This document shows positions 36,642 through 47,592 of a stretch of 64,000 bases of DNA, piece by piece. The number at the start of each line of letters is the position of its first letter. Positions within the stretch are counted from its first letter, which is position 1. The stretch is taken from the NCBI GenBank assembly GCA_002015125.1, contig MUYB01000012.1, positions 62,001 through 126,000 on the forward strand. Direction: 5' to 3'. Made by a program: the position numbers and the translations under genes. This DNA is from [Haemophilus] felis (GTDB lineage Bacteria > Pseudomonadota > Gammaproteobacteria > Enterobacterales > Pasteurellaceae). Under the pieces are notes generated by a model. The model was given only the letters and a program-made list of their open reading frames with translations. It made no database searches and was not told the DNA's origin.

Positions 36642-38093
36642 TTACTTGCTTGTGGCAGATTTACGTTTACGAGGACGATAGTATTTTTTCTTCGGTTTTG
36701 GATTTAAGCGTTGTTGCTCTTTGAGGAGTTTATCACGCTGTTCTGCATTGCTTAATTGATATTCATGCCACCAAGCACTCAATTCAATGCAATCTCCCCC
36801 TTCAATTTCTGCACGCATTACCAATAAATCAAAAGCAGCACGAAATTTGTTTTGTTCCATAACACGAACAGGATTGTTTCCTGTTCGTTTGAGCAATTGC
36901 AATTGCAAGAACCAAATATCACGAATGACAGCCGTATAACGACGTGGAGCGGCAACAGTGTGGCAAAGTCCTTCTAAAATATCATTGCTAGCTAGCGCAT
37001 AAGCATCATAATTATTTAGACCACCTTCATTTTTTAAGATCTCAACTTTTTCTCTTAATGGATACCAAAAAAAGGCGGCAAATAAGAAGGCTGGATTTAC
37101 GCGTAATTTATCATTTATACGTTCATCTGTTGAATTAAGCACAGACAAAATCATACGCTCTGCAAAACTATCACTTCTCTCGGTGAAAAATGGGGAAAGG
37201 GTTGGAAAGAGTTGCTCAAATAAGCCATATTCGCGTAATAATTGATAGGTTTTTACCCCTTGTCCTGTTTGTAGTAGTTTTAAACTTTCATCAAATAAGC
37301 GAGCGGCTGGAATACTTTTTAGCAAATACCCATATTGCTTAATTGGTTGTTCTGTGGGTTTATCCAAAAACATATCTAATTTTGCCATAAAGCGGATAGC
37401 ACGCAGCATACGCACAGGATCTTCTTGGTAGCGCGTCACAGGATCGCCAATTAAACGCAATTTGCCTGCTTTTAGATCATCTATGCCGTTAAAATAATCC
37501 CGTAACGTATTGTTTTGTGGATCATAATAAAGGGCGTTTACGGTGAAATCGCGACGTTCCGCATCTTGCTCAATAGAGCCATACACGTTATCACGCAGTA
37601 GCATTCCTGCGTCATTTTGTTTCGCTTGATTGTTATTGAGATTATCAGGGTGGCTAGCGCGGAAGGTGGCAACTTCAATAATATCCCTGCCAAACATAAT
37701 ATGTGCCAAGCGAAAACGTCGCCCCACTAAGCGACATTGGCGTTGGAATAATTGTTGTACTTGTTCTGGGCGAGCATTGGTTGCCACATCAAAATCTTTG
37801 GGGTTTTTGCCGAGCAAAATATCACGCAAACAACCGCCGACGATATACGCCTCAAATCCATTACGTTGTAACTTTTCTACAACAGAAAGCGCATTGCGAC
37901 TAATCATGCGAGAGGAAATGTTATATTGACTAGCCTTTAATATATACCGATTTTGGCGCTGAGATTTGAGGTTTTTATTTGATGACTGAGTTGGTTTTGA
38001 AATGACTTGCTCAGTTTTATTCGTTATTTCTTCTTGATGTTTTACTGTTTTAGCGCGCTTTTTGCTAAACAGATTCGTGATTAACTTTAAAAT
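36642..38093 (-). CDS. pcnB: Poly(A) polymerase I, probable AUU start
   Basis: Nucleotidyltransferase that adds poly(A) tails to RNA and so promotes decay. The core shows IVGGCLRDILLGKNPKDFDVATNA (two catalytic Asp), GRRFRLAHIMFG, and RDFTVNALYYD, and it ends in a Lys/Arg-rich tail. The first ATG is at 37907, but the frame stays open for 62 more codons. That extension contains ...QYNISSRMISRNALSV, which aligns with the E. coli PcnB stretch QHAISRKDISENALKV. The open extension begins just after AAGGGG-TTA-ATT-ATT (38091-38096) with no ATG, GTG or TTG. E. coli pcnB is a known AUU-start gene, so I place the start at the ATT 38093-38091 (483 aa). A start at 37907 would truncate a conserved region. 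Confidence 0.85.
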   Translation of the reverse strand: MLKLITNLFSKKRAKTVKHQEEITNKTEQVISKPTQSSNKNLKSQRQNRYILKASQYNISSRMISRNALSVVEKLQRNGFEAYIVGGCLRDILLGKNPKDFDVATNARPEQVQQLFQRQCRLVGRRFRLAHIMFGRDIIEVATFRASHPDNLNNNQAKQNDAGMLLRDNVYGSIEQDAERRDFTVNALYYDPQNNTLRDYFNGIDDLKAGKLRLIGDPVTRYQEDPVRMLRAIRFMAKLDMFLDKPTEQPIKQYGYLLKSIPAARLFDESLKLLQTGQGVKTYQLLREYGLFEQLFPTLSPFFTERSDSFAERMILSVLNSTDERINDKLRVNPAFLFAAFFWYPLREKVEILKNEGGLNNYDAYALASNDILEGLCHTVAAPRRYTAVIRDIWFLQLQLLKRTGNNPVRVMEQNKFRAAFDLLVMRAEIEGGDCIELSAWWHEYQLSNAEQRDKLLKEQQRLNPKPKKKYYRPRKRKSATSK

Positions 38094-38128
38094 AATTAAC
38101 CCCTTAACTATGAGTTATTAGTACAAAA

Positions 38129-38156
38129 TGAGGCAGATTAATTTATCTGCCTCATT
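38129..38156 (-). terminator. Terminator/attenuator between dksA and pcnB
   Basis: GAGGCAGAT-TAATTT-ATCTGCCTC stem, followed on the minus strand by ATTTTGT. The weak T-run suggests only partial termination, allowing read-through to pcnB 35 nt further on. Confidence 0.7.
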
Positions 38157-38180
38157 AGCTATTTGTTGTTATTGTTGAAC

Positions 38181-38618
38181 TTAGCCAACCATTTGTTTTT
38201 CGCGAATTTCCGCTAAGGTTTTACAGTCAATACATAAATCCGCAGTAGGGCGCGCTTCTAAACGACGAATCCCAATTTCTACTCCGCAAGTTTCACAGTA
38301 ACCGAAGTCTTCGGTTTCGATTTTCTTGAGGGTGCTTTCAATTTTTTTCATTAAGCGGCGTTCGCGGTCGCGGTTACGCAGCTCTAAGCTAAATTCTTCC
38401 TCTTGGGTTGCTCTATCTGCAGGATCAGGGTAGTTGGTGGCTTTATCTTGCATTTGGTTTACGGTGCGATTTGCCTCCAACATAATTTGTTCATGCCAAG
38501 CCTTTAAGATTTTTTTAAAGTGAAGAAGTTGATTTTCATTCATATATTCTTCACCAGCTTTTTCTTGATAACTTTCCACGCCCGCTAAGGCTAAAAGACT
38601 TAAAGAGGATTTAGACAT
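38181..38618 (-). CDS. dksA: RNA polymerase-binding transcription factor DksA
   Basis: A 145-aa regulator that binds the RNA polymerase secondary channel and works with ppGpp on rRNA and amino-acid promoters. A long coiled coil (about 33-108) with the tip [12 protein letters not shown] is followed by a four-cysteine zinc finger, CETC...CIDC. The frame opens at 38651, but CAGGAG lies 6 nt before the ATG at 38618 ([14 protein letters not shown]), which gives the 145-aa length I remember for Haemophilus DksA. Divergent from rec2. Confidence 0.95.
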   Translation of the reverse strand: MSKSSLSLLALAGVESYQEKAGEEYMNENQLLHFKKILKAWHEQIMLEANRTVNQMQDKATNYPDPADRATQEEEFSLELRNRDRERRLMKKIESTLKKIETEDFGYCETCGVEIGIRRLEARPTADLCIDCKTLAEIREKQMVG

Positions 38619-38877
38619 GATTGCTCCTGAAATAAAGTTCCAAAAATCCAAAAAATGACCTTGTGAGATAAAAACCTGTGTGCATTTTGCCTAGGGCTTT
38701 CAAAGGGCGTTATAAATATCAGAACTTATTAAAATGTCAAATGAATTTTCTATTAGAAGGAAAATAAATGTGATTTTTTCGACTAAACATCCAAATATGC
38801 TTTAAGCGATTTTTGTTTGCACTTTTGCATCGCTAGTATTGCACCTTATATCTCATTATTAGAATGCATGTGCGGTT

Positions 38878-41295
38878 ATGATTTTTTCACTAGATAAGGC
38901 GTTGATTTGCTTTATTTTAAGTATGTTATCTCTGTTGTATGTTCCTGATTTTGCCTTGCTTAGTTGGACATCAGGTTTATGCCTTGTTTCTGCCATATTG
39001 TTTTTTTTCTGCATTAGTTATATTAAAAATCAAAGAAGAATTATGTTTTCTTTGATTTATCTTCTCTTTTTTTGTTTTGGATTGATATTTTCTCATCAAT
39101 CAGCGAAGCATTTATTACAGCAAGCAGATAACATCGCTAACTTACCTAAGAAGATTCAAACTGATATTGTGGTTTTAGAAATTTTAAATCAGCAGGAATA
39201 TCAAACTTTAATTGCTTCAGTAAAATTAGATAAAAATCTACCAACGCAAAAAATTTATATACAGTGGCGTCTGTCGGACAAAGTTCAATTGGGGGAGCGT
39301 TGGCAAGCTAAGTTAAATATACGTCCCATTTCATCTCGTTTAAATTTTTCTGGCTTTGATAAGCAACAATGGTTATTGGCTAAAGGCATTACCGTTTGGG
39401 CGTCGGTAAAAGAAGCAGTGAAAATTAGTGAAGATTTTTCTTGGCGCGAAAGAAAATTAAAACAAGCCTTTCAAAGCACCGCAGAATTACCCATGCAAGG
39501 CTTATTAATGGCGTTGGGATTTGGTGAACGGGCGTGGTTGAAAGCTGAACATTGGAAAGCTTATCAACAAACAAATACTGCGCACTTAATTGCAATTTCA
39601 GGTTTGCATATTGGTTTAGCAATGGCACTTGGATTTTATTTAACAAGAGGTGTGCAATTTTTTCTACCAACTCACAAAATTACCCCGAGGCTACCGATTT
39701 TAGTTGGACTTGGATTTGCTTGGTTTTACGCAGAATTAGCGGGATTTGCCATTCCCACATTCCGAGCAATGGTAGCTTTAATTATTGTTTATTTATTTCG
39801 TTTACTGCGTTTTTATCATAGCCCTTGGCAGCTTTTGTTAAGAGTGGTTGCAATACTATTAATTTGCGATCCTATGATGTTGTTATCCAATAGTTTTTGG
39901 CTTTCCCTTGGTGCAGTGATGGCATTAATTCTGCATTATCAATATTTTCCGTTTGCAATGTTACATTGGAGAGGACAATCTCTATCTGATACTTTTTGGC
40001 ATAAATTTCGCTATATTTTAGCACTTTTGCATTTACAGTTAGGACTATTGTTGTTTTTTACTCCAGTAAATTTGTTTATTTTTAATGGTCTTTCTTTAAA
40101 TAGCTTATGGGCTAATTTTATCATCGTTCCCATCTTTAGCTTAATATTAGTTCCTGTGGTTTTGTTTGCCATAATAACCAATGGAGCATTTCATTCTTGG
40201 CAGATTGCCAATGATATATCCCAGTATTGCACCGAATTTATGGTTTATTTACAAAATCGCTGGATTTCTATCTCTTTAACGCAAAGCTACTTTATTTGCG
40301 CGGTGCTTTGCTTTATTTTCCTTATGTTATTAGTTTATTTAAATCGTAAGATTTTTCCTCAAAATTCCCAGTTAGATTTAAACTTTATTAAAAGACCTAA
40401 AGGCTTTCATTTCTTTTTACCTCATCAGATAAAACATTTAACAAAAACTTACGTTGTAACTTTTTTACTAGGAATAGCTTGTTTATCCTTTGGCATCATA
40501 CGTTATTGGGGAATACATAAGCATAATACTTGGTTGGTCGAAATTTTAGATGTTGGGCAAGGGTTAGCGACGCTAATTGTAAAAGAGGGGAGAGGAATAC
40601 TTTATGATACAGGGAGTAGCTGGCGTGGTGGTTCAATGGCAGAAATTGAAATTCTACCTTATTTGCAACGAGAAGGAATTGCCTTGGATAAACTCATTTT
40701 AAGCCATGATGATAATGATCATGCTGGCGGGGTAAATGTAATTTTACAACAGTATCCGCAAGTGGAATTTATCCAAGCATCAACTAAAAATTATCAAAAA
40801 ACGCAGCGAACATTTTGTCAAAAAGGATTAAGTTGGCAATGGCAAGGATTGCATTTTACCGTGCTTGCGCCGAAAAAAATTGTAGAACGGGCGAAAAATA
40901 CGGATTCTTGTGTGATTTTAGTGAGCGATGGGCAATATAAACTGCTGTTAACGGGGGATGCAGATTTAGCCACAGAACGTGCTATTTTGCCTGATTTAGA
41001 ACATATTGATGTACTTCAAGTAGGGCATCATGGTAGTAAAACTTCTACGGGAGATGCTATGTTACAAAAAACACAACCTACTATTAGCTTAATTTCTAGT
41101 GGGCGTTGGAATCCTTGGGGATTTCCACATTCATCGGTCATTCAAGGTTTAGAACAGGTAAATAGTCAAATTTATAACACCGCAGAGGTTGGACAAATTC
41201 GCTTAAGTTTTTCAACAGAACGCATTGAAGTCTTGAGCACTCGTTCTCAATTTTCCCCTTGGTATCGCAGATTAATTGGATTAAAAACAAAATAA
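38878..41295 (+). CDS. comEC: DNA internalisation competence protein ComEC/Rec2
   Basis: An 805-aa inner-membrane channel for transport of single-stranded DNA during natural transformation (called rec2 in H. influenzae). An N-terminal OB-like periplasmic domain is flanked by membrane helices. The competence domain has [17 protein letters not shown] (about residues 235-252) and many helices. A C-terminal metallo-beta-lactamase-like domain has [12 protein letters not shown] and [11 protein letters not shown] (~608). Intact, which together with uptake signal sequences in the window suggests a transformable lineage. The next gene (msbA) starts 7 nt after the stop. Confidence 0.93.
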   Translation: MIFSLDKALICFILSMLSLLYVPDFALLSWTSGLCLVSAILFFFCISYIKNQRRIMFSLIYLLFFCFGLIFSHQSAKHLLQQADNIANLPKKIQTDIVVLEILNQQEYQTLIASVKLDKNLPTQKIYIQWRLSDKVQLGERWQAKLNIRPISSRLNFSGFDKQQWLLAKGITVWASVKEAVKISEDFSWRERKLKQAFQSTAELPMQGLLMALGFGERAWLKAEHWKAYQQTNTAHLIAISGLHIGLAMALGFYLTRGVQFFLPTHKITPRLPILVGLGFAWFYAELAGFAIPTFRAMVALIIVYLFRLLRFYHSPWQLLLRVVAILLICDPMMLLSNSFWLSLGAVMALILHYQYFPFAMLHWRGQSLSDTFWHKFRYILALLHLQLGLLLFFTPVNLFIFNGLSLNSLWANFIIVPIFSLILVPVVLFAIITNGAFHSWQIANDISQYCTEFMVYLQNRWISISLTQSYFICAVLCFIFLMLLVYLNRKIFPQNSQLDLNFIKRPKGFHFFLPHQIKHLTKTYVVTFLLGIACLSFGIIRYWGIHKHNTWLVEILDVGQGLATLIVKEGRGILYDTGSSWRGGSMAEIEILPYLQREGIALDKLILSHDDNDHAGGVNVILQQYPQVEFIQASTKNYQKTQRTFCQKGLSWQWQGLHFTVLAPKKIVERAKNTDSCVILVSDGQYKLLLTGDADLATERAILPDLEHIDVLQVGHHGSKTSTGDAMLQKTQPTISLISSGRWNPWGFPHSSVIQGLEQVNSQIYNTAEVGQIRLSFSTERIEVLSTRSQFSPWYRRLIGLKTK

Positions 41296-41302
41296 AGGTA
41301 CA

Positions 41303-43102
41303 ATGCGTGCAATTTTTTCTCGAACTAAATCATTTATGCAAGAAGCTAAACTCATCCAAGATAACGATCTTTCTACTGTTCAAACTTTCAAGCGTTTATG
41401 GCCAATCATCAATCCATTCAAATCAGGGCTTATCGTTGCAGGTATCGCTTTAGTGATTAACGCTATTGCAGATGCTGGATTAATTTCTTTATTAAAACCT
41501 TTATTAGATGATGGCTTTGGTAAAGCCGATCCTTCTTTCTTACGCATGATGGCGTTAGTTGTTGTCGTGATGATTTTTTTCCGCGGAACCAGTAATTTTA
41601 TTTCTTCCTATTGTCTGTCTTGGGTATCAGGAAAAGTAGTCATGACCATGCGCCGCAAGGTGTTTAAGCACTTAATGTATATGCCAGTTACTTTCTTTGA
41701 TCAAAATGCTACAGGTAAATTACTTTCTCGTATTACCTATGACTCCGAACAAGTAGCAAATTCCTCTTCAGGTGCGCTAACCACTATTGTGCGCGAAGGC
41801 GCTTATATTATTTCCGTATTGGCATTAATGATTTACACCAGTTGGCAACTTTCTTTAGTGCTGTTTCTTATCGCACCAGTGATTGCTGTGATTATTCGAG
41901 TTGTTTCAAAACGTTTCCGTGAGCTAAGCAAAAGTATGCAGACTTCAATGGGGAATTTGACCGCAACTGCCGAACAAATGTTGAAAGGACATAAAGTGGT
42001 ATTATCTTTTGGCGGACAACAAGTTGAAGAGGAGCATTTTAATCAAGTGAGCAATGATATGCGCCGTAAAGGAATGAAAATGACGGTGGTGTCAGCAATT
42101 TCTGATCCTGTTGTGCAAATTATTGCCTCTCTTGCCTTATCCGCTGTGCTTTTCATTGCGAGCTTGCCAACCATTATGGATCAAAATCTTACCGCAGGAA
42201 CCTTTACTGTCGTATTTTCTTCTATGCTGGCGTTAATGCGTCCATTGAAATCCCTAACCAACGTTAACGCGCAATTCCAACGCGGAATGGCAGCTTGTCA
42301 GACCTTGTTTGCCTTATTGGATGCAGAAACTGAAAAAGACAAAGGTACTTTTGTGGGCGAAAATGTGCAAGGTAATTTGAGCTTTAAGAATGTAACCTTT
42401 AACTATTACGGCAAAAATGAACCTGCCTTAACCAATCTCTCTTTTGTGGTGGAAAAAGGAAAAACCGTGGCATTAGTAGGGCGTTCAGGCTCAGGAAAAT
42501 CCACAATTGCTAATCTTGTGACGCGTTTTTACGATGTGGAACAAGGAGAAATCACTTTAGACGGCATTAATATTCAAGATTACCGTTTATCCAGCCTGCG
42601 TGAGAATTGTGCGGTAGTTTCACAACAAGTGCATTTGTTTAATGATACTATTGCAAACAATATCGCTTATGCTGCTAAAGATAAATATTCCCGTGAGCAA
42701 ATTATTCAGGCTGCAAAAGATGCCTACGCTCTTGAATTTATTGAAAAATTACCAAACGGCTTTGATACGGTAATCGGTGAAAATGGAACAAATCTCTCTG
42801 GAGGACAACGTCAACGTTTAGCTATTGCACGCGCATTATTGCGAAACTCGCCTGTATTAATTTTAGATGAAGCCACTTCTGCCTTAGACACTGAGTCTGA
42901 ACGCGCGATTCAAGCGGCGCTAGAGCATTTACAAAAAAACCGTACAGTGATTGTGATTGCGCACCGTTTATCTACCATTGAAAATGCCGATGAAATTTTG
43001 GTGATTGAGCAAGGACAAGTAAAAGAGCGTGGAACACACCAAGAATTGTTAGCTCTTGACGGTGCTTATCGCCAGCTACACAGTATGCAATTTTCACAAT
43101 AA
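41303..43102 (+). CDS. msbA: Lipid A export ATP-binding/permease protein MsbA
   Basis: A 599-aa half-size ABC exporter that flips lipid A-core across the inner membrane. Six transmembrane helices occupy about residues 35-325; the nucleotide-binding domain has Walker [10 protein letters not shown] (~393), signature LSGGQRQR (~498), Walker [14 protein letters not shown] and the switch His in IVIAHRLST. The start at 41303 has an AAAGG Shine-Dalgarno. The conserved part begins at the Met 11 codons later ([13 protein letters not shown]), so that start is also possible. First gene of msbA-lpxK-ycaR-kdsB, the lipid A/Kdo operon. Confidence 0.95.
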   Translation: MRAIFSRTKSFMQEAKLIQDNDLSTVQTFKRLWPIINPFKSGLIVAGIALVINAIADAGLISLLKPLLDDGFGKADPSFLRMMALVVVVMIFFRGTSNFISSYCLSWVSGKVVMTMRRKVFKHLMYMPVTFFDQNATGKLLSRITYDSEQVANSSSGALTTIVREGAYIISVLALMIYTSWQLSLVLFLIAPVIAVIIRVVSKRFRELSKSMQTSMGNLTATAEQMLKGHKVVLSFGGQQVEEEHFNQVSNDMRRKGMKMTVVSAISDPVVQIIASLALSAVLFIASLPTIMDQNLTAGTFTVVFSSMLALMRPLKSLTNVNAQFQRGMAACQTLFALLDAETEKDKGTFVGENVQGNLSFKNVTFNYYGKNEPALTNLSFVVEKGKTVALVGRSGSGKSTIANLVTRFYDVEQGEITLDGINIQDYRLSSLRENCAVVSQQVHLFNDTIANNIAYAAKDKYSREQIIQAAKDAYALEFIEKLPNGFDTVIGENGTNLSGGQRQRLAIARALLRNSPVLILDEATSALDTESERAIQAALEHLQKNRTVIVIAHRLSTIENADEILVIEQGQVKERGTHQELLALDGAYRQLHSMQFSQ

Positions 43103-43127
43103 AAGCGGAATAAAATGGAGAAACTGA

Positions 43128-44108
43128 ATGCGGTTTTGGTATAAAAAAGTTGGTTTACACTGGTTACTATTACCGTTATCTGCATTATTTTGGTTAATCA
43201 GCCAAATTCGGAAAGCCTTGTATCAGCAAGGTTTTCTTCGTTCTTATCGTGCACCAGTGCCAGTGATTATTGTGGGAAATCTCACGGTCGGAGGAAATGG
43301 TAAAACGCCTGTCGTGATTTGGTTAGTGCAACAATTGCAACAACAAGGCTTAAAAGTGGGCGTGATTTCTCGTGGCTATGGTAGCCAATCAAAAATTTAT
43401 CCTTTGTTAGTTAATGAGCATAGTGATCCTATTTTAGCGGGTGACGAGCCTGTGTTAATTGCGAAACGAACTAAAGTTCCAGTTTGCATTTCGCCAAATC
43501 GACAACAAGCAATTGAGTTACTGCTTGAAACACAAAATATAGATGTAATCATTAGCGATGATGGCTTGCAACATTATAAATTACAACGGGATTTAGAAAT
43601 TGTTGTCATTGACGGAGAGCGTCAATTTGGTAATGGTTTTCTTTTACCTGCTGGACCGCTAAGAGAATTGCCAACGCGTCTCAAACAAGTGGATTTAATT
43701 ATTAGCAATGGAAAACTCTGCGCCTATTCAGATACGTTAATGCAATTAAAACCACAGTATGCGGTGAATTTAAAAACAGGGGAAAAACGTGCAATCTCTG
43801 ATTTTATCCAAGGTAATGCTATCGCAGGTATTGGCAATCCAACACGCTTTTTTACGATGTTAGAACAACTTGGAATAGTATTAAAACGAACAAAAGCCTT
43901 TCAAGATCATCAAGCCTATAGCTTGGCACAATTATGCAAATTTGATAAAAACACACCGCTCTTTATGACAGAAAAAGATGCTGTGAAATGTGTACAATTT
44001 ACACAGGAGAATTGGTGGGCTATTCCCATCGAGGCACAAATTAACATAACGCCACAAATTCAAGAATTTTTTGCAAAACTTAAGAATATTTTATCTCGTG
44101 CAAACTAG
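43128..44108 (+). CDS. lpxK: Tetraacyldisaccharide 4'-kinase
   Basis: A 326-aa membrane-associated kinase that phosphorylates the 4' position of the lipid A precursor. An N-terminal amphipathic/hydrophobic helix is followed by [20 protein letters not shown] (Walker A, about 48-62) and [22 protein letters not shown]. Length equals the family norm. 25 nt after msbA and 9 nt before ycaR, so it is in one operon. Confidence 0.95.
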   Translation: MRFWYKKVGLHWLLLPLSALFWLISQIRKALYQQGFLRSYRAPVPVIIVGNLTVGGNGKTPVVIWLVQQLQQQGLKVGVISRGYGSQSKIYPLLVNEHSDPILAGDEPVLIAKRTKVPVCISPNRQQAIELLLETQNIDVIISDDGLQHYKLQRDLEIVVIDGERQFGNGFLLPAGPLRELPTRLKQVDLIISNGKLCAYSDTLMQLKPQYAVNLKTGEKRAISDFIQGNAIAGIGNPTRFFTMLEQLGIVLKRTKAFQDHQAYSLAQLCKFDKNTPLFMTEKDAVKCVQFTQENWWAIPIEAQINITPQIQEFFAKLKNILSRAN

Positions 44109-44117
44109 GAGAGAAAA

Positions 44118-44294
44118 ATGGATTCCAAATTATTAGAAATTGTCGCCTGTCCAATTTGCCAAGGGAGTTTGACTTACGATAAAACTAATCAACAATTAGT
44201 TTGTAAATTCGATCAATTGGCTTATCCCATTAAACAAGGTATTCCTGTGCTATTAGCTGAACAAGCTGTTGCCTATCAACAAGATAAGGAGTAA
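44118..44294 (+). CDS. ycaR: Trm112-family protein YcaR
   Basis: A 58-aa protein beginning [18 protein letters not shown], with a single Cys residue later ([20 protein letters not shown]). This is the Trm112/UPF0434 family with a CPIC knuckle. In Gammaproteobacteria ycaR sits between lpxK and kdsB, exactly as here. Its role is unproven; a zinc-binding cofactor for a partner is usually proposed. GGAGAG Shine-Dalgarno. Stop lies 4 nt before the kdsB start. Confidence 0.95.
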   Translation: MDSKLLEIVACPICQGSLTYDKTNQQLVCKFDQLAYPIKQGIPVLLAEQAVAYQQDKE

Positions 44295-44298
44295 TTCA

Positions 44299-45081
44299 AT
44301 GAGTAAATTTACTGTTATTATTCCTGCTCGTTATGCTTCAAGTCGCTTGCCAGCAAAACCTTTAGCGGATATCGCAGGTAAACCAATGATTGCTCACGTT
44401 TTTGCAAAAGCACAACAATCGGGAGCAGAGCGAATTATTGTTGCAACGGATCATCCTGAAGTAGCAAAAGCGGCAAAAGCCTATGGTGCAGAAGTTTGTA
44501 TGACATCAGAAAAACACAATTCAGGCACAGAACGTTTAGCGGAAGTGGTAGAAAAATTAGCCATTGCTGATGATGAAATTATTGTTAATATTCAGGGCGA
44601 TGAACCTTTGATACCGCCAAGCATTGTGCGACAAGTGGCAGAGAATTTAGTTAAATATCAAGTAAAAATGGCGAGTTTAGCGGTAAAAATTGAAGAGCCT
44701 GAAGAATTATTCAATCCAAATGCCGTAAAAGTCTTAACCGACAAAGATGGCTATGTGTTGTATTTTTCCCGTGCGGTTATTCCTTGGGATCGTGATCAAT
44801 TTGCCCAATATCAACAACAAAAAAATTTAACCCTTGCACAGCTAAAATTAGCCGATCATTATCTACGCCATATTGGGATTTATGCCTACCGAGCAGGTTT
44901 CATTAAACAATATGTGCAATGGCAACCTACCGCCCTTGAACAAATCGAAAGTTTGGAGCAATTGCGTGTGCTATGGTACGGTGAAAAAATCCACGTGGAA
45001 CTCGCCAAAGAAATCCCGCCAGTGGGCGTCGATACCCCAGAAGATCTAGAAAAAGTGCGGTTGATTTTGGCAGGGAAATAA
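44299..45081 (+). CDS. kdsB: 3-deoxy-manno-octulosonate cytidylyltransferase
   Basis: A 260-aa enzyme that activates Kdo as CMP-Kdo for inner-core LPS. It starts [20 protein letters not shown] (nucleotide-binding signature), with [11 protein letters not shown] and [12 protein letters not shown] further on. The ATG at 44299 follows AAGGAG, which lies at the end of ycaR; an in-frame upstream ATG at 44269 lies inside ycaR and is less likely. Last gene of the msbA operon. A perfect uptake signal AAGTGCGGT overlaps its 3' end (45053-45061). Confidence 0.96.
   Translation: MSKFTVIIPARYASSRLPAKPLADIAGKPMIAHVFAKAQQSGAERIIVATDHPEVAKAAKAYGAEVCMTSEKHNSGTERLAEVVEKLAIADDEIIVNIQGDEPLIPPSIVRQVAENLVKYQVKMASLAVKIEEPEELFNPNAVKVLTDKDGYVLYFSRAVIPWDRDQFAQYQQQKNLTLAQLKLADHYLRHIGIYAYRAGFIKQYVQWQPTALEQIESLEQLRVLWYGEKIHVELAKEIPPVGVDTPEDLEKVRLILAGK
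45053..45061 (+). other. DNA uptake signal sequence (Haemophilus type)
   Basis: AAAGTGCGGT-TGATTTT: the 9-mer AAGTGCGGT plus the AT-rich extension known for the Hin-type uptake signal. Confidence 0.8.
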
Positions 45082-45100
45082 ATAGAGAAATGAGGGCAAA

Positions 45101-45550
45101 ATGGACAGAACATTGATCGTTTTCGATATGGATACACATTGCCTTGAACGTCATTATCACAATACGAGCTGGCGTAATGCTTATATGGATATTCAGCACA
45201 TTTTAAAAAAGCACGGTTTTACCAATATTCAAGGTACTGTTTATCTCAGTGATGAGGGAATTAAACAAGCGCACGGAACGCTAGCGCTACAAGAAGTGTC
45301 TGCTCGTTTTGAATGGTTTTGCCTCTGTGCATCAAATATCCAATTTTATGAATTGAAAGATGATTTTAATGCTCAATTTATTGTAGATGGTGTGCAAAAT
45401 GCGCGCCTTGCCTTTAACCGTTCTTTAAATAATTTACGCCAAGAATTGCTTTCTGCTGGTCTGTCTGAACAAAAAGTAGAGGAAATTGTAGGAAAACGAC
45501 AATTTTCTTTGCAATATATGCAGGGTAATCCGCTGGAAAATAACACATAA
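45101..45550 (+). CDS. Long VapD-family protein (149 aa)
   Basis: Residues 1-90 are homologous to VapD. RTLIVFDMDTHCLERHYH, SWRNAYMDIQHILKKHGF, NIQGTVYLSD and FEWFCLCASNIQFYELKDD align throughout with the 93-aa VapD at 1341-1622. It then adds about 55 residues of mostly helical sequence (FNRSLNNLRQELLSAGLSEQKVEEI). VapD is a Cas2-like RNase fold; the role of the C-terminal extension is unknown and it could be a built-in antitoxin-like or oligomerisation segment. It lies 19 nt past kdsB and 47 nt before the restriction-methylase gene, on the same strand. Confidence 0.85.
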   Translation: MDRTLIVFDMDTHCLERHYHNTSWRNAYMDIQHILKKHGFTNIQGTVYLSDEGIKQAHGTLALQEVSARFEWFCLCASNIQFYELKDDFNAQFIVDGVQNARLAFNRSLNNLRQELLSAGLSEQKVEEIVGKRQFSLQYMQGNPLENNT

Positions 45551-45597
45551 AATAAACCGAATGAGCAAATCACAATAATCATTAACAGGAATAACAA

Positions 45598-47583
45598 ATG
45601 AAATTAGAGAGCATTTTAAAAGACAGTCAATATAAACTCACTCAATTTTCTCAAACACAAATCGAACAACTCGAATCACAAATTATTGCTAAAGAACAAA
45701 AAGGAAAAACGGTATTTTTCGTTCCTTGCCTTATTCGCCACAAAGAAATCAAATTAACGCCTGAAGAAGTAGTGCGACAGCTTTATATTTCAACGCTACT
45801 TGATAAATATCATTATCCTGAAAGCCGAATTTCAGTGGAGAGTGCGGTGAATTTTGGGCGAGAAGAAAAACGTGCGGACATCATTGTTTGGGATAAGGAT
45901 AATCCAAACTCAGCCTACATCATTGTGGAGCTTAAAAAGCCAAAATTAAAAGACGGTAAGGAACAATTAAAATCCTATTGTAATGCCACAGGTTCTCCAA
46001 TAGGCGTTTGGACAAATGGGGAATCTATTTCCTTTTATCATCGTAAAGATCCAAATTATTTTGAGGATATTTCCGACATTCCTAATGCTCATGAAAAATT
46101 ATCCGATATTTTAAATGAGCGTTATACCATTGATGATCTGATTCAACGCGATAAATTAGTCAATGAAAGAAAATCATTAAAAGACCTGATTTTAGAATTA
46201 GAAGATGAAGTGTTGGCGAATGCGGGGGTGGATGTATTTGAAGAGATTTTCAAACTGATCTTTACTAAACTGTATGATGAAATGGAAAGCGGCAGGAATA
46301 AAAGTCGCTTTTTAGAGTTTCGTAACAGTGGCGATACGGAAACAGAGTTAAAAACGAAAATTCAACATTTATTTGACAAAGCACGCAATAAATGGGAAGG
46401 CGTTTTTTCCGAAGAGGCGAAAATTCAGTTAACGCCGTCTCATTTATCCGTGTGCGTGTCTTCTTTACAAGATGTCAAACTGTTTAATTCCAATTTAGAT
46501 GTGGTTGACGAAGCTTTTGAATATCTCATTAACAAATCCAGCAAAGGCGAAAAAGGGCAATATTTCACGCCACGCTATGTGATTGATATGTGTGTAAAAA
46601 TGCTCAATCCAACCAAAGAGGAAACCATTATTGATACAGCAGCCGGCAGTTGCGGCTTTCCTGTTCACAGCATTTTTCACGTTTGGGAGCAAATCCTCAA
46701 AGAAAAGGGATTAAGCAAAAGTCATTTATTTACCAGTGAAGAAAAGCCCACAGAGTGCACCGATTATGTGGTGAACAACGTGTTTGCCATTGATTTTGAT
46801 GAAAAAGCGGTACGAGTGGCGAGAACCTTAAATTTGATTGCGGGCGACGGGCAGACCAACGTATTGCATTTAAACACCCTTGATTGGGAACGCTGGGACG
46901 AAAAAACGGAAGATGAAACTTGGCTTGACACCTATTTTGATGGGTGGAAAAAATTGCGTAAGTTACGCAAAAGCAAAGAGGAAAACCGTGATTTCCAATT
47001 TGATGTATTAATGGCAAATCCGCCTTTTGCGGGTGATATTAAAGAAAGCCGCATTTTGGCTAAATATGAATTAGGCAAAAAGCCGAACGGCAAATCTCAA
47101 TCTAAAGTGGGACGTGATGTTTTATTTATTGAGCGTAATTTAGATTTTCTCAAAGATGGCGGACGAATGGCAATTGTGTTGCCTCAGGGGCGTTTTAATA
47201 ATAGCTCGGATAAAGCTATTCGTGAGTTTATTGCTAAACGATGCCGCATTTTAGCGGTGGTCGGTTTACACGGAAATGTATTTAAACCGCACACAGGCAC
47301 AAAAACCAGCGTGTTATTTGTGCAAAAATGGCATGATGAACTTTGTCCTAAAGTGGAAGATTACCCGATTTTCTTTGCCACCATGCAAAGCCCGAGCAAA
47401 GACAACAGCGGTGATAAAATTTTTGTTCGTCACCCAGACGGTAGCCCCGTATTAGACAGTCACGGGCATTTAATTGTTAAGCACGATCTTTTCAATCACG
47501 ATGGCTTAACGCAAGATGGCATTGCCGAAGCCTTTTTAGAATTTGCCAAAAAAGAAAAACTCTCTTTTGTGGGAAAGGATTAA
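45598..47583 (+). CDS. Restriction-methylase fusion: HsdR_N-type nuclease plus N6-adenine methyltransferase
   Basis: A 661-aa protein. Residues ~50-150 form a type I R N-terminal (PD-(D/E)xK) domain, EEVVRQLYISTLLDKYHYP then ADIIVWD...AYIIVELKKPK, with the ELKK catalytic signature near 112. A helical linker is followed by an HsdM-type domain: GQYFTPRYVIDMCVKML, motif I DTAAGSCGFP (~346) and the catalytic NPPF (~474). Combined with the separate S subunit downstream and no HsdR helicase, the layout resembles BcgI (type IIB: RM subunit plus S subunit), although some solitary modification systems share it. The protein would methylate adenine and possibly cut both sides of a bipartite site. Confidence 0.85.
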   Translation: MKLESILKDSQYKLTQFSQTQIEQLESQIIAKEQKGKTVFFVPCLIRHKEIKLTPEEVVRQLYISTLLDKYHYPESRISVESAVNFGREEKRADIIVWDKDNPNSAYIIVELKKPKLKDGKEQLKSYCNATGSPIGVWTNGESISFYHRKDPNYFEDISDIPNAHEKLSDILNERYTIDDLIQRDKLVNERKSLKDLILELEDEVLANAGVDVFEEIFKLIFTKLYDEMESGRNKSRFLEFRNSGDTETELKTKIQHLFDKARNKWEGVFSEEAKIQLTPSHLSVCVSSLQDVKLFNSNLDVVDEAFEYLINKSSKGEKGQYFTPRYVIDMCVKMLNPTKEETIIDTAAGSCGFPVHSIFHVWEQILKEKGLSKSHLFTSEEKPTECTDYVVNNVFAIDFDEKAVRVARTLNLIAGDGQTNVLHLNTLDWERWDEKTEDETWLDTYFDGWKKLRKLRKSKEENRDFQFDVLMANPPFAGDIKESRILAKYELGKKPNGKSQSKVGRDVLFIERNLDFLKDGGRMAIVLPQGRFNNSSDKAIREFIAKRCRILAVVGLHGNVFKPHTGTKTSVLFVQKWHDELCPKVEDYPIFFATMQSPSKDNSGDKIFVRHPDGSPVLDSHGHLIVKHDLFNHDGLTQDGIAEAFLEFAKKEKLSFVGKD

Positions 47584-47592
47584 GCCCCTTTG

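Noticed and set aside
38652..38877. CRP-S (competence) site upstream of rec2
   Set aside because: Candidates such as AGCGATTTTTGTTTGCA (about 38805-38821) and TGTGATTTTTTCGACT have wrong half-site spacing or only one good half. None reaches the TGCGA-N6-TCGCA pattern.
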